Shown piece by piece: positions 12,401 to 24,915 of a stretch of DNA of 64,000 nt. The first letter of the stretch is position 1; each line of letters starts with the position of its first letter. The stretch comes from Pagrus major (lineage: Eukaryota; Chordata; Actinopteri; Spariformes; Sparidae), in the NCBI RefSeq assembly GCF_040436345.1, contig NC_133215.1, positions 24,293,806 to 24,357,805 on the forward strand, read 5' to 3'. The position numbers and the translations under genes were made by a program. The notes beneath the pieces were generated by a model that was not told the DNA's origin, did not search any database, and was given only the letters and a program-made list of their open reading frames with translations.

Positions 12401-15400
12401 TTTCCCATCATAGTAATGCTGTGTATTACTGAGTTAAACCTAACGCTGTAACAGAACTTTGTGGAAAGATGAAAGCCGTACCTCATCTCCTCCCGCAACA
12501 CCGTTCATGGGTGGCGTGACTTCCACGGCAACATTTGAACTGTTGGGGATGTTTTTATCAGCTTGAGGAAAGAAAAAAAGAAGAGATGGAGTTAAAATAG
12601 AGTTTAAAAGACCTGTTCCCAAAGTCAATATGAATTTGAAATGAAAAGTACTGGTCTAATGACACTAAGTGGTCTAATGATACTAAGAAAAGAGCTGAAA
12701 CTTAGTACAATTTTCTTTTCTTGGAGGTAGTATCGAGGAGAGGGCTCCTATGTTGAGAAACAAAATATGCTTGTTAATTTTCCGAAGTCATCCTCACAGC
12801 TGCAACAGAGCATCACATGGAGGCCTTCTTGTGCCTCCTCAAATGACGGATTCACTGACAAATCAACCAGTTAGCTGATACATAAATTGACATTTTTAGT
12901 TCCTGATTTAAGTAAGAAATTGCCAGAACACACTTAAATATGATATATGATAAACTACCGCACTGTCTCATACTAAGTTTCAAGTTAAAAGTGGAGGAAG
13001 GTAAGCGATAACTTTAGCTTTGACAGCTTTTGTAACATCCAGGTAATAACTGTGTATGTTTTAAAATACAAAACACAGTCTTCTCATTATAGCAAGTTTT
13101 ATTTCAGTGTGTTCTTAATTCTATTATTTGATTCACTTCTCTAACCTGTCAACCCAATCGCCAGAATAAATGTTTTTATTTTACATTCCTGCAAACCATG
13201 GATATGTTGAAACCTCACATTTTTACATTTACATTTAAATTTTCAACTTTATGCTCATGTATGCACAAAAACTACTTGGTTAAGGTTAGGAAAAGATCGT
13301 GTTTTGGCTTAATATACCTGCTTTGGTCGCCACAAACACGGCTGAAAAATGTCTAAAATATGTTCGTTGAAACGGGAAGTGAATGGTAGTCTCGTGCCTA
13401 GCTGTCATGCCACCATCACAATCCCCTCCTCCTCCTGACATGAAGGTCAGCTCATAAACATGTAATCTGTACGTGACGATATATATTGTAGAAATGTTGA
13501 TATAATACATATGAAATGTACAAATGTGAACATATCCTCGGTTTGCACAAAAATACAATACCAACATTTCTGCTGGTGACAGGGCAGAACCTATCCATCA
13601 CCTATGTAGTCATTTTTGGTGAACATATTTATCACTTCATGTATTTTTTTGACCTGTTCGTATTTTAATAGCAACAGGTCTTAATTGATTAATGATTTGA
13701 TAATTGATGTCACTTGATTTATCAGTTGATTTGTTGATGGCACAAATGAACCCCCACAGTTTCACACATCACCGTTACTCACCTACGCCGTTGGCATTTG
13801 CAGCCTCCTCTTTACACTTGTGCTTGGCCATTTTGTGAAGGATTGACGCCTTCTCTTTGAAACGTCCTAAAGCAGAGACAGCTCAGTCAGTCCAACGTGT
13901 TTGACCAAAAAACGTGTCAATAATTATCGTGTAAACGTTAACCATAACAAGAAACACACTATCTAACTCAATTCAGAAGAATGAAATGTATGTAATTGTT
14001 TGTGCTTATTTCACTAGATCTTGTTTAGTTTGAGTGTGTGTCTGTGTGTGTTTTACTCATGCCTTCATCACTGAGGGGGTCCAGGGTGTGGATCATGAGC
14101 TGGAAGATGCTGTTTCTCATCAGTGAGTTGTGTAGAGAGGCACAGCTGCCTTCCCTCTGCAGCCTGGGTTTGGCCTGCGAATGTACAAACACAGATACGG
14201 AACATTTTACAATAATGAATATAGAAAAAATGCATTTGGCGTTTGTCACAATCTGCTGCTCAGTCACCTTTTTAAACAATATCTCATCCACAGCCTTGGT
14301 CCCTGTCTTCTAACCTGTAGACATCTAGCTGTCCACCAGATCCTCGGACTTTCCCTCCTTTACTCATCGCCTGACTGCCCTAACCATCCTCACATCTGCT
14401 CCCACTTCTCATCACCCCTGCAGTAACCTCCCTCCTCCCCTCTAGCTGCATCATTCTCCTCTACATATCCAAGATCACGTCCTTCGATTAATTTATTCTT
14501 CATATTCTTCATATAGTGGTTCTCCAGCCTGTATCTGTATCCTGTTTGCCTGAAGCTTGTATCTTGAACCTGTTTCTGCCTGCCTCGCCTGCATGTCAGA
14601 CATTTTGCCTGGACTTTGAATTCCTGCCTCCTTATTGGATTTCTCAGCCTGTGTTGGACTGCTCCTCTGGTTTTGACTGTTGGCTTCCTCACCATCATCC
14701 AATACAGAAGCCTTCATATCTCATCTTGTCTTTTAAAAGACTAAACTCCACCAGATCTGCCTCCTGCCTCTTCATTTAGGTCCTCTGTACTCCTGTTACC
14801 CTTCTAACACCAGCCGTGACATCATTCATCACTTGTCAGATGTCAAGCATATATTGACATATACTGAAAAATATAATGCAATATTTTATATATATATATT
14901 TTAAATGCATTTTGATATATTGAAGTCCACATATATTTAGCAATACATGCCAGTATCTGTATGTACGTGGAGAATATATATCTATAAACCCATTTTTCGT
15001 AAATATGGCTGACTTTGATGCATACAGCATACTATATATGTTTATATATTTTTTATTCATATATATGTATATATATACTGTAAATATATGCATGCACATA
15101 AATGGCTTTCTTATAACATGACCAGACTCTGCAAGTTTACAAATGCACAACAAACTCACCATCAGCTTGTTCTCATCATCTGGTGCATTTACCTTTAAGG
15201 AAAAACAGAGAGAAAACATAATATATACACAATATAGGTTTTATTACATATATAGACATATGCAGGGTGTGGACACAATAACACAAACACATGTACTACA
15301 TGCAATCCACTACATTAGACCTGTAGTATGTATTACATAATTTTGTAATATTCAAGATCTCTCGTGGTGTTGTTAATTGTTATAACTACAATGGTGAGGA

Positions 15401-15591
15401 ACGTAATGTTCAAACTGAAAATGTCTTCAACCCCTTACAGCCTGTTTACTCAGAAAACCAATGAACTATGGAAACACACATGAACTCCGAAAGCAGTGAT
15501 ACAGGTTTTATTTGATCTGAAGTGTTAGGAACAGCAGGAAAGACAGCATGAGCCCCATTTAACCCATGAAGAAGAACGAGTGGAAAATAGA

Positions 15592-15649
<58 letters not shown>

Positions 15650-18600
15650 TCTTCAAAACTTGGTGCTTCTAAAGACGTTTCCACTTGTTTTGAGCAGAAC
15701 CATTGTAATAATTGATGATGGATGGCACTGCATAAGGCACAACAACCTGTAGAAGATGACAGCCCCACTTCAGTCCATACTTCAGATCAAGGAAAACCTG
15801 CTCTTTTTTCCTTTTTTCAGCTGGGAACCAACAACTTGTGTCCCAATGCAATTTATTATAGGTGAAAATGCTCTGAAAGGTTTCAACGTAGGTAAACAAA
15901 CAGGAACAGAAAAAGGGCAACAGTGGGAGTGAACCAGTGCGGAGGTTTGGGGTCTTGTTCCAACATGAAGACTACAAGGGAGGACGAACACTGATCTCAA
16001 CCCCAGCCATTTCTTCAGAGGACATATACAGCACAGCTGTGTCACCACATACTGTACAGAAATACACACACAGTCCAGCGGCTGGGGCAGATAAGGGACT
16101 GTGGTGGTGGTGGTGTGTGAAAATATGGAGCAGTGGGGAGGGTTTAGTGTGGGAATCAGGGGTTTGGAGATGTTCAAGACAACAAATAGAAGCATAAAGT
16201 TTGATTATATATATTATATAATATATATAATATATAATATTATATATATTACATACATGTGTAGATATATTTATACATATAAATATATATGTGTAAATAT
16301 GTATATTATTATACATTGTGAAACATATTACTCGACTCGTACTATATGAACTAGTAACTGGTGTCTGTAGCTCTGCAGTACAGGAGGCATAAATCATACT
16401 ATGATGTTCTGACTTGGGAAAAGTTCTCATACTGCTCCAAGAAGCACAGCAAGAAGCACAGCAAGAAGCTGTTCCTGAATGTTAAGATGGCATAAATCAG
16501 AGGCTCCATGAAAACTGGACTGGAAAAAATATAAGAGCTTCATTAGAAGTCCGGAGTTTTATTTTTTACTTCATTTCTAACCAAATTAAGTATCATATTT
16601 GTTAGGTCAATTGAGAAATCTAAGGAGTCAGGACACAATAAAATCAAGGAGCAAAAAAACACTGACTTTTGATATAACCAATGAGGTTTTATGCATATTA
16701 AAGGGTTCAAGAAGATCCTATCAAGCTTTTGTAATTCAGAAAGGAAATGAATTAAACTCCAAAGCAATCAATAAAACAACATTTTCTTTGTCTACCTGCT
16801 CAAGAGCTGCTCAAGACCGCAGATGTATTGTTCATCACAGGTTTGTATGAACATTTACAACTATTCAAATTAAGAAAAACTCACTCAGTCACTGACTTAC
16901 TCACTCGCCAGCCCTGTGTACACTATGCTGTGTATTTAATCAGTAGAAATGATGGATGCAGATGAATACGGTAAGTAAAGGAACTGCAATGGCACCACTT
17001 CGTCTGAGGTAAATTCTCCTTGTATGCCTCATCTTTATGTGAGTACAATTGTCCCACAACAACTACAGACAATCCCCAGCACCACGCAGAGGGGTGGAGG
17101 GTTTTGTTGTTGACACGTTCATGATGGAGGCCTCAGAGTTTGAGCACATAATCCCTTTAGCTTGCATCTGACAACACCTGCTGCTGTTATGCTGCTGTTA
17201 GTGCTTTTCTTCATGTTTATAAGGGGCATCACTCCTTTAGACTTGTTTACATGTTTGTTTAATCCATTTTTATTTTAGTAGGTATTAAAAGCTTCAGTTG
17301 CAGGATGATCCCCTGAATGAAGTTGAGGTGATGGTGCTAGTTGACATACTGTAAGATTCACCTCAACTCATTAAAATCAGCTCAAACACAGGACAGCATT
17401 TCCCATATATCATATATCATCATTTTTTCACACCTTACATAAAGCTAAAGCAATTTCATGTTGCTGCTTTTTGATATATTCATTTTTTTATAGAAATGAC
17501 TTGAATATAAATTCATAGAGATATTTTAAATGTAAGGTTGACAAACAACAGAAAAGAAGAAGAAGCTGCGGACACCTGTCTCTAGCCATGTGATTGCTGC
17601 GCTTGCCCTCTGCTCTGATGGCAGAGGCCAGCTTGGAATTAGTTCATGTTGTTTAGTGCTCACATGGCTCCTCGTGAGAGCTGCCTGATGACAAAAGACA
17701 CTTATAACCTGCTGCAGGATCTGCTGCGACTGGATTCTAATGATTGCCCTTAATGTAGAAATCCATTAAAGGTCGTTTTCATGTTTAAAGTTATACATCC
17801 CTTAGTCTCCTGAATCTATTTAAAGCTTTATTTAAAATACTTTTTTCAATTCTTGGAAAGGTGACTGGACATGTAATCTTACTAGAGTCAGTAGCCTTAT
17901 TCTTCCACAGTATATTGAGATAAATGTTGTATTTTGACTTCGTAACTGGCCCTGATTTAACTCAGCTCTCGCCTCCACTCTGATGAATGAATCACCAGTG
18001 ACTAATCACCACAAATCTGTCTCAAATCCATTCCAGACAGTTTTAAGTCATTTAAACCTGAACATCCTTCAATACCTAATTTTAATTTTGTTTGTCATTC
18101 CGGCAGGTTGCAAGAAAAAAAAATCAAATATAGTATCCAGACAGTATAACTCATCTATAACTGCTACATTAGACAGGTCTGAGGAGAACTGTTACATAAT
18201 AAGATGTCATTTTTACTCTTAAAGAACAACAGATAACATTTTTCAAGATGCCTTGTTAAGAACATTATGTAATTTACAACAATTTATAATTTGATAGACA
18301 TCATAACTCATATACAGATTGGATTATCGATATGAAGAAGAAAGTGTTTTGCCACTGCATTGCTCATATCGGCTGTATATACAATTCGCCTCCATTATGA
18401 AGCAACATGATGTCATTTCCATCTCATTATTGTCTGAGCTCAATGTTTGATGCAGTTATAGAGAATTAGTGAGCTCAGCTTCATCTCATTGGCTGACAGT
18501 GTACATCTCTTTTCACTGACTGATAATTTGATCTACATTAAACTTTCTCTTTTGGGTTAACTTGCAAATAATCATCAAAATCTGTCCAGGCTTGTGTAAT

Positions 18601-21600
18601 GCTATAACATAGAGGTTTTTAACATGCAAATGTGATCTGTTTATGTGTTTATGATAGTAGTAGAAGAAGAAGAAGAAGAAGAAGAAGAAGAAGAGATTGA
18701 CTGAGCTGCAGTTCCACTTCAGTGGTCTCATCCCTGGTCCAGACACTGGAAGACTCTTAAATCCTAAAATCCTAAAGATTGCACGAAACTTTGCCTTCAT
18801 CCCAATTATCATCATCACTGTCATCAGTGAGGCACTATTAGATCACCATCTCTCTCTCTCTCTTTCTCTCTCTCTCTCCAGGATCCACCTGACTGTCCGA
18901 GCTGTGGGACTTAGCCAGGATTAATCGGCAGAGATCACCCCTTTTAGACTGGTGATTTTCAAGCCTGCATGTGAGGTCCTGCAGCAACCTTCACAGGTCA
19001 CCACGCTGTCAAAACAGTTCTCTCTCATCTGTCAGCAAAACCCAGCTATCTTTTAAAAACATTTTTTATCAGATTATTTACAGCTGCACAAACTTTAGAT
19101 TCCACTGCAGTGCCTTGCTCACGAAGCACCTCAACAGTTATTTCACTGAACAGCTGCTGCGCTTTGATCATGATCACAGTGATCTGAAATGATAAAGTCA
19201 GACCTGCTGTGTAACTGAATCAAACAGCTGCATGTGTAAAATCGATCTGTAAAGCATTGTGCTGACCCCAGAGCGGACTATGTGAGGAAAAGAGTCACTA
19301 TTGTTAAATAAAAGAAGGTTCAATCATTTCAGCTGTGATAAGTTCGATAAATACATAAAAAAGGCAATTGTATCCCACTCTGGGACATGAATATTAGAAA
19401 CCTTCACCCCGTGTGCGACCATAGAACTATAATTATAACATTTGACAAGTAATAACTGCAAATAACTCTTCAGTTTAATAGTTTGTGAGGTTACAGACGC
19501 ACAGCACTGCTGCATTATGATCCAGGTCTGATATCAATGATTGCAAGGAGAATTTTAACTTTTCATGAAGGCTCTGCAGAGACAGAGTGACACTGTGCAG
19601 GGCTGTATGTTCGCTGTCGTCACTGCAGGTAAGCAGTTGATAAGGGGATCAGAGAGGATTGTCGTCTTTAGTGCCATCACTTAGCAAACCTGCAGATCTT
19701 CTCTTGCTCAACATGGACACTGTAGGCACTGTATCTGCAGTGCAAAACCACCTAAAACAGGCACTCAACTATGCACAAAATAAAAGCAACACCACGCTGT
19801 GAGGACGACTGCAGGCTGTGGAAGTAACAAAGTCTTTTCTCGCAGTGATCTGATGATTCCTGCTCCCACAAGGAGCATCTGACTATTATTAGCGGCTCTA
19901 ATGGGATTGGAGGGCATTAACCCGAGGGATTATTAAGCAGCTACCGACACATGAGGGCAAGGCAGTTGGACATAAAGTGCCTGAGAGACAGAAAGAGAAA
20001 AGCTGTTCTTGGGTTGAGGTGAGACAGCCGGGGGAACAGCTGATTCCCAGAAGGGCACAAATGTCAAACAGAGCTTCTGCAACAACACTGACAGGAACAT
20101 TGGATGATGAGTGCCCAAATACACTGCATGTGCTCACAGGTTTAAAATAAAAACATAAAATATACAATGATGGAACACATTTAAGGTAAAATAGATAGTT
20201 CAGGTGATAGACGTGTAAGATGGGAAAAAAACAAGCTTTTATGTAAGTGATTGCTTTATAAAACTACAAAACTCCCAAATAAAAGCAAGTCATGCTTCCT
20301 GGGAAGCAGTTTTTTTTCTTTTTTACAATTAGCATTTAAGGGGAGGAGCTTTAGAGCAGATACGACCTGTGATCATGAGCTCATCTGTTGCCTCAAACGT
20401 GAGAACTTCTCCTGGCCTGGATCACTACCATAAAAATAGCTGCCTCCTTCCATCAAGTGTTTTCAGCCACTATTGTGTCTTAACAGTTTCTTATGAATAC
20501 GTATTTTATTTGCCTAGAATGAAATTTAAATGTACATAATGTCATGTTTCATAATGTCTCCAAAAACGTGCAGCAGTGCGCTGTATACGCCCCTGAAGAA
20601 CTGGTGATGGGTGCTGTCGGTCTAGGCTACGGGCAAGCTGCTCTAAGTACAGTAGTTTTAGTATTTGTCACCTGAGCGCCGTATGTGATTACAACATCAG
20701 AGAGCAACAGATCTGACTCCAACTGCACACACAGACAGAACAAAAGACGGAGAGACAAACGTGAAAAACAAAATAACTTCTTTGTGTATGTGTGTGTGTT
20801 GAATCATCATGTCCACTCTGTCTTGAATCTTGTATTCATGCAGCATCATACTCTACATAAGCTTCATAAACAAAGAAGCAACAAGCACAATGAGCACTCC
20901 AAGCTAATCTTCATGTCCCATCTGACATGAAGTGATTGGTTTAATGGTTGTGAAGTGATTGCTGCTGTGAGTGTTTTTTCATGGGGTCAACACTGAGTAT
21001 GAGTCACACTGTGCAAGAGCCTTTCCGAGAAAAGAAAAATACTTTTTAATGTTCTATAATTTCTTATTATTATGGGATCTGTGTGTAATCCATATTACAG
21101 ATGCTCTGAAATTATGAGCAGAAATGGAGAACAAATGGCACTACTCCTGTGTCGAGAGACCTCTTTATACCATTGTCAGGACAAAGAAGTGGGGAGCTAA
21201 AGGAGGGAGCGTGCTGATGAGGTTGAAGAGATGCTACAGAGATTTCTGGACTAATTTTGCTGTTTCTTCTGCTTTCAATTTGATCATACAGGCTGCAGTC
21301 ATCTCAAAACTCTGTCCATTTGATGTCTTTAAACTGTCTACAATCTTGGGTATATTTTAAATATTTGTACATTACAACTCACCATGGAGCGACAACAAGC
21401 AAAATGTCTCAACTAAAACAAACAAACATCTCAGTATAATCTGTCTAATTGGACTTTGAAAATGACCCACAAAAGCATGGAATTCAGAAATAAAGTTAAG
21501 CGTGTGATATTTTGCTATTTTGCATTGTTACTAACAATATTCTGACTGGCTGGGGAGCAGTTTTCCATTGTACAAACTATAAGGAGTTTCCATTGTCAGT

Positions 21601-23759
21601 AGCAGAAATTGCATGAATAAAAGGTAAATAGCATTTTGTTGGAAGTTTTTTTTAAATGTATAATTTCAGGCTTGTTTAGTTTAGAGGACTCAAAGGGCCT
21701 GGGTATGCTAAAAGTGTAGTATCAGTATAGATACAGCCTCTCAGAAGTGAATTGACTTGAATAGTAGATGGGAATAACGGTTCAAACTTGAGCAATACCT
21801 TATTTTGAAATACAGAAATCCTAAATTAAATCCATGGCAAATAAGCTATTATTTAACTTTCTAATGTGTTCTATTGTGAAATGTCTTTGTATTTTATTCT
21901 AGTTGAACATTTTGTGGACCAGCTTTGTTACATCAGACCTATTCTGAGAGCCTCGCTGGACTCTGGTCTGGACTTGGTTACTAAAAGTAGTGACTGAAGA
22001 CGAGGCCTGTTCCTAGACTTAGTCAGCACCAAGAGGCTGTCTCTGCGTCTGTCAGTGTCCGAGCTGCACAGGTGGCAGGTTAAGACAAATCTCTATATCC
22101 TTCCAGAGGGGTATTGAGGACGGTTTGGCTGCCTGACAGAGTGCTGTCTGTTCAGCACTCTGTTGTAACACCCTGTCTCCTTCCTGTATCACACCGACTC
22201 AGATTCCCAGAACAGGACTGCTATACTCAAGCTGTGATCTCATTCAATGTGAAATACAAACAATTCTCAGAAAAGTCATCAGCAGATGCTCAGATTTTAA
22301 CCAAGGGACACAAACAATCACAAAGACATCCACATCAGAGACTCATGTCAAGAATCACAGATGTTCACTCTTTGTTCTTTGACAGTATGAATCTTTGTTG
22401 GATATCTTTTTAACTTTTCTGAGATTTACCCTTTATTTTCCTGCTCTCTGGCAACCTAAAAAAACACATAGAGAACTAGAAACCTCTTGATGGTTGTTTA
22501 TGATGGGGATGGTCCTTCAGCGGACGAAGGGTCAATCAGTGAATGAGAACACAAGGGTAATGTACGGGTGGTACACTTACCCTAGTGTTCTCATTAGGAC
22601 CCAAGATGGGGTGAAATATGGGTGCTTTTGAGTGTGAAGTGGAAAGAGTGGGGTGGATAACAAAAGAAATGGAATAGGGGAGGATGGATGGATGGATGGA
22701 TGGATGGATGGATTGATTGATGAATGGATGGATGGATTGATGAATGGATGGATGGATGGATGGATGGATGGATGGATGGATGGATGGATGGATGGATGGA
22801 TGGATGGATGGATGGATGGACAGGGTCAGGCTCACCTTTGGTGCAGTCTCCAGCTCGTCCACCTGGTTGCTGCCAATGATGCTCTTTATGAAAAGTTCTA
22901 CTTTGGCATTGAACTTCATGAATGTGACATAGCAGGTGTAGCACATCAGCAGGCTGATACTTTCCCCCAACGTGATTTGGTTATCCAGAAAGAAATAGAT
23001 GAGCATGAGCAAGCCAATGATATAGAACGAGACGTCTCTGAACAGAGGCCACCAGGTGAGGTTCAGCACCTCTTTGGAGAACAGGGCGCACATCCCGATC
23101 ACAAACAGGATGTTGAATACAGCAGAGCCCACGATGGTACCGATACCGACGTTACTGTGGGAGACGAACACTCCTATGACTGAGGTGAAGAGCTCTGGGG
23201 CTGAGCCACCTGCCGCCATGAAGGTGGCTCCTGCAACATCATCAGAGATCTCCAGCTTCTCTGTGATGACAGTGAGCGCAGGAACAAAGAACTCATCGCA
23301 GACAATGGCTAAGGCTATGAACATGTACAACATGCCAAACATATGAAACACCACATAGCCCTGGCGTCTGTCCTCCACGCTGAAGTAGTCTGTTGGGTAG
23401 TCACCGTGATTCATCTCTACTTCAGATGATCTCATGGCCACCGGTGTGTCCTCCGCTGCTGCTGAGAGGTTGTGGTACTGTAGAAGAGTTCTTTGGGGCA
23501 CTGCCGCCTCTGCTGAGCCCTCGTTGGTCGATTCCAGCTCCTTGGCCACCGTTGTGACCACTGACAAGGCACTCCATGAGCAGAATATGCTGACCGCCAC
23601 CATACTGATGATGAATCCCAGAATCCGTCCGGGCCGCAGCTTTCTTCTGGCTCCCTGGTAGCGGTGCCTGGAGCAGCTGCTGTCAGGGCCCAGAAGAGGC
23701 GCAGAGCTGGAGGAAGCCATCGTGTCTCGACTCCTACGTACGGGTAGCATGAAATCCAT
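9443..23759 (-). CDS. slc24a2: K+-dependent Na+/Ca2+ exchanger 2 (NCKX2)
   Basis: This plasma-membrane exchanger of excitable cells extrudes Ca2+ with K+ in exchange for Na+. Coding exons (minus strand): 23759-22836, 15192-15160, 14174-14063, 13866-13783, 12561-12482, 12341-12207, 11511-11422, 9963-9797, 9692-9443. They sum to 1875 nt, 624 aa (human about 661). An N-terminal hydrophobic segment spans about residues 45-70. The alpha-1 repeat (about 178-222) contains [14 protein letters not shown] and [12 protein letters not shown]; the alpha-2 repeat (about 498-541) contains [17 protein letters not shown] and [11 protein letters not shown]. Between them are an acidic cytoplasmic loop ([15 protein letters not shown]), then [11 protein letters not shown]; the C-terminus is [21 protein letters not shown]-like. 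SLC24A2 rather than SLC24A1 is supported by [21 protein letters not shown] in the loop and the whole tail. The ATG at 23759 has a good context (ACACCATGG). The intron after the third coding exon appears to start with GC. The first intron is 7.6 kb. Confidence 0.95.
10621..10968. mobile_element. Non-autonomous hAT-like DNA transposon copy
   Basis: Terminal inverted repeats: TAGGGCTGCAA at the left end (10621) and TTGCAGCCCCA at the right end (10958-10968). The interior includes 'caatgataaaaataatcagcagatg' and 'ccaactattttgataat', the pattern of an abundant fish element whose ends read AGGGCTGCAA and carry CGATTA words. No transposase ORF is present. Target-site duplications are not clear. It lies in an slc24a2 intron. 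Family assignment is from memory of the pattern. Confidence 0.65.
11758..12091. mobile_element. Long imperfect foldback element
   Basis: A left arm of about 75-110 bases pairs with the right arm. Shared stretches include AGCTGCATGT, TCTGAT.AATTGC, TCCAGTGATGTCACTCAG and TTGCAT.GTGGGTAATGTAGGCT. The outer ends, TTAAAGCGTAACTCCACCA and (reverse complement) TTAAAGGGTTACTTCACCA, also match, and the right arm carries about 30 extra bases. It has no ORF and lies in an slc24a2 intron between the exons at 12207 and 11511. Confidence 0.7.
15160..15192 (-). other. slc24a2: 33-nt micro-exon of slc24a2
   Basis: Encodes [11 protein letters not shown] between ETAPK of the large first coding exon and AKPRLQR of the next exon. 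It is flanked by AG on the acceptor side and GTGAG on the donor side, and is in phase 0 on both sides. It maps to the variable start of the cytoplasmic loop, where the human protein has a longer segment. Because it is a whole number of codons, it could be skipped without changing the frame. Confidence 0.75.
15594..15648. repeat. CA microsatellite
   Basis: Uninterrupted CA dinucleotide tract of about 55 bases in the first coding-region intron of slc24a2. Confidence 0.95.
18655..18694. repeat. GAA/TAG trinucleotide tract
   Basis: A short run of TAG units passing into about 11 AGA units (GAA repeat) in an slc24a2 intron. Confidence 0.9.
22682..22820. repeat. GGAT tetranucleotide array next to a splice donor
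   Basis: About 139 bases of GGAT units with a few GATT/TGAA variants near 22711-22745. On the slc24a2 sense strand it reads as CATC repeats beginning 15 nt after the last base of the first coding exon (donor GTGAGC at 22835). Confidence 0.95.
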
Positions 23760-24536
23760 GGTGTTTGGCGCAGGTTGTCAGGCAGAGTGGAAGTTTCAGG
23801 AATCCCCCCCAAAGCTGGGTTGGTGGTGCTGATGGCTGCAAGGGCGGGGGTTTGACAGGCCGCGATGGTTTACCGATTTGTGTGCATGCTGCTCCCGGGT
23901 CTAAACACAATGGACGCCCTGCAGTCTAATTCCTGGATCCAGCCCATTTAAAGGCTTCCTCATATTACTCACTGCAAGACAAAAAAGTGATATTTTTACT
24001 GCAACAGTGCATATATGTTGATGAATATGTTGCCCTCTTTCTAACTTTTTTCCACTCCTGGCCGCTCATTTATCAACATTGTGTAGAAAAGGTTCAAAAT
24101 TTTGTTTGGGTCCATTTATAATCAGAAACGTCCCCAATTAACCATCCCCATCCCTTATCCAAAATCATGCAATACATATAGCAATATCTGTTTTGGGAAG
24201 AAGAAGCCACTCTGCACTCTAAACCAAGCAGATCAACCTGCTCTCTGAAAATAAGCTTGCATGTTTTGCTAAATCTTCCAGTCATGCAGGATGAGCCATG
24301 TTACATTTTCAAATTCCTGTCACTGGAATTACTAAGTGAGTAATTATTATTTAAAGAAAATATAGAAGATATGTGGATGTTGAGATTGTTTAATGCATGC
24401 TGTGACACTCATAGTTGTGTTTGTGTTTGCAGTTTCTCCCACTGGATTCTGTGCATAAGCACATCTGTGCGTATGCATTGTTGATAAATGTGGGCCCTGA
24501 TATCCATCCACTTACAGGCCTTTCTGGCAGTAGTGC

Positions 24537-24720
24537 AAAGTAACTATAAGTACATTTACTCAAGTACTGTAGCTAGGTACAATTTTTAAACTTATATATT
24601 TACCTGAGTAATTCTATTTCCTGCTGCTTTCTACTAGTCCTCCACTACATTATACCACAAAATGTAAATAAACAACTGTTTTTACTAGTGACTTTGCAGA
24701 TAATTTGAGTCAGTTTGCTA
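24537..24720 (+). repeat. Dispersed fish repeat (TACTTGAGTAAA family), copy 2
   Basis: Begins AAGTAACTATAAGTACATTT and continues ACTCAAGTACTGTAG, then 'ctactagtcctccactaca'. This is the forward orientation of the repeat seen reversed at 3065-3620. Confidence 0.65.
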
Positions 24721-24859
24721 CTGAGCTTTCGTGAACTATAAGGTCTATATTTGGTTCTGCCACTGACAGATTCACAAACTTAACTTTAAATTCATGTAGA
24801 TTATTTTATAAGATTCAGATTGAATAGTAACCGCTGGACAGGTTATTCTCTGTAGAGCT

Positions 24860-24915
24860 TGGCTGCCCAAAGTGAGGCCTGAGGGCCAAAGTTGGCCAGC
24901 TATATGGTTTGATTT
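24860..24915. repeat. Fragment of a repeat shared with 35655-35915
   Basis: Contains CAAAGTGAGGCC and GGCCAAAGTTGGCC; the copy at about 35655-35715 has CAAAGTGGGGCC and GGCCAAAGTTGGCTCG. Short and diverged; family unknown. Confidence 0.5.

Larger units (their letters stand above)
15193..22835 (-). other. slc24a2: First coding-region intron of slc24a2
   Basis: 7.6 kb with no recognisable exon on either strand. It contains a CA tract (15594-15648), a very AT-rich block at about 16200-16320, a GAA tract (18655-18694), a short TC tract near 18850-18878, and a GGAT array (22682-22820). Short ORFs here show no family resemblance and are taken as chance. Confidence 0.6.

Noticed and set aside
15972-16430. 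152-codon minus-strand frame in an slc24a2 intron
   Set aside because: Its C-terminal half is Ile/Tyr runs from an AT repeat block, and the rest resembles nothing known.
22653-23183. 176-codon plus-strand frame with a DGWM run
   Set aside because: It is the antisense of the slc24a2 first coding exon plus the GGAT array.
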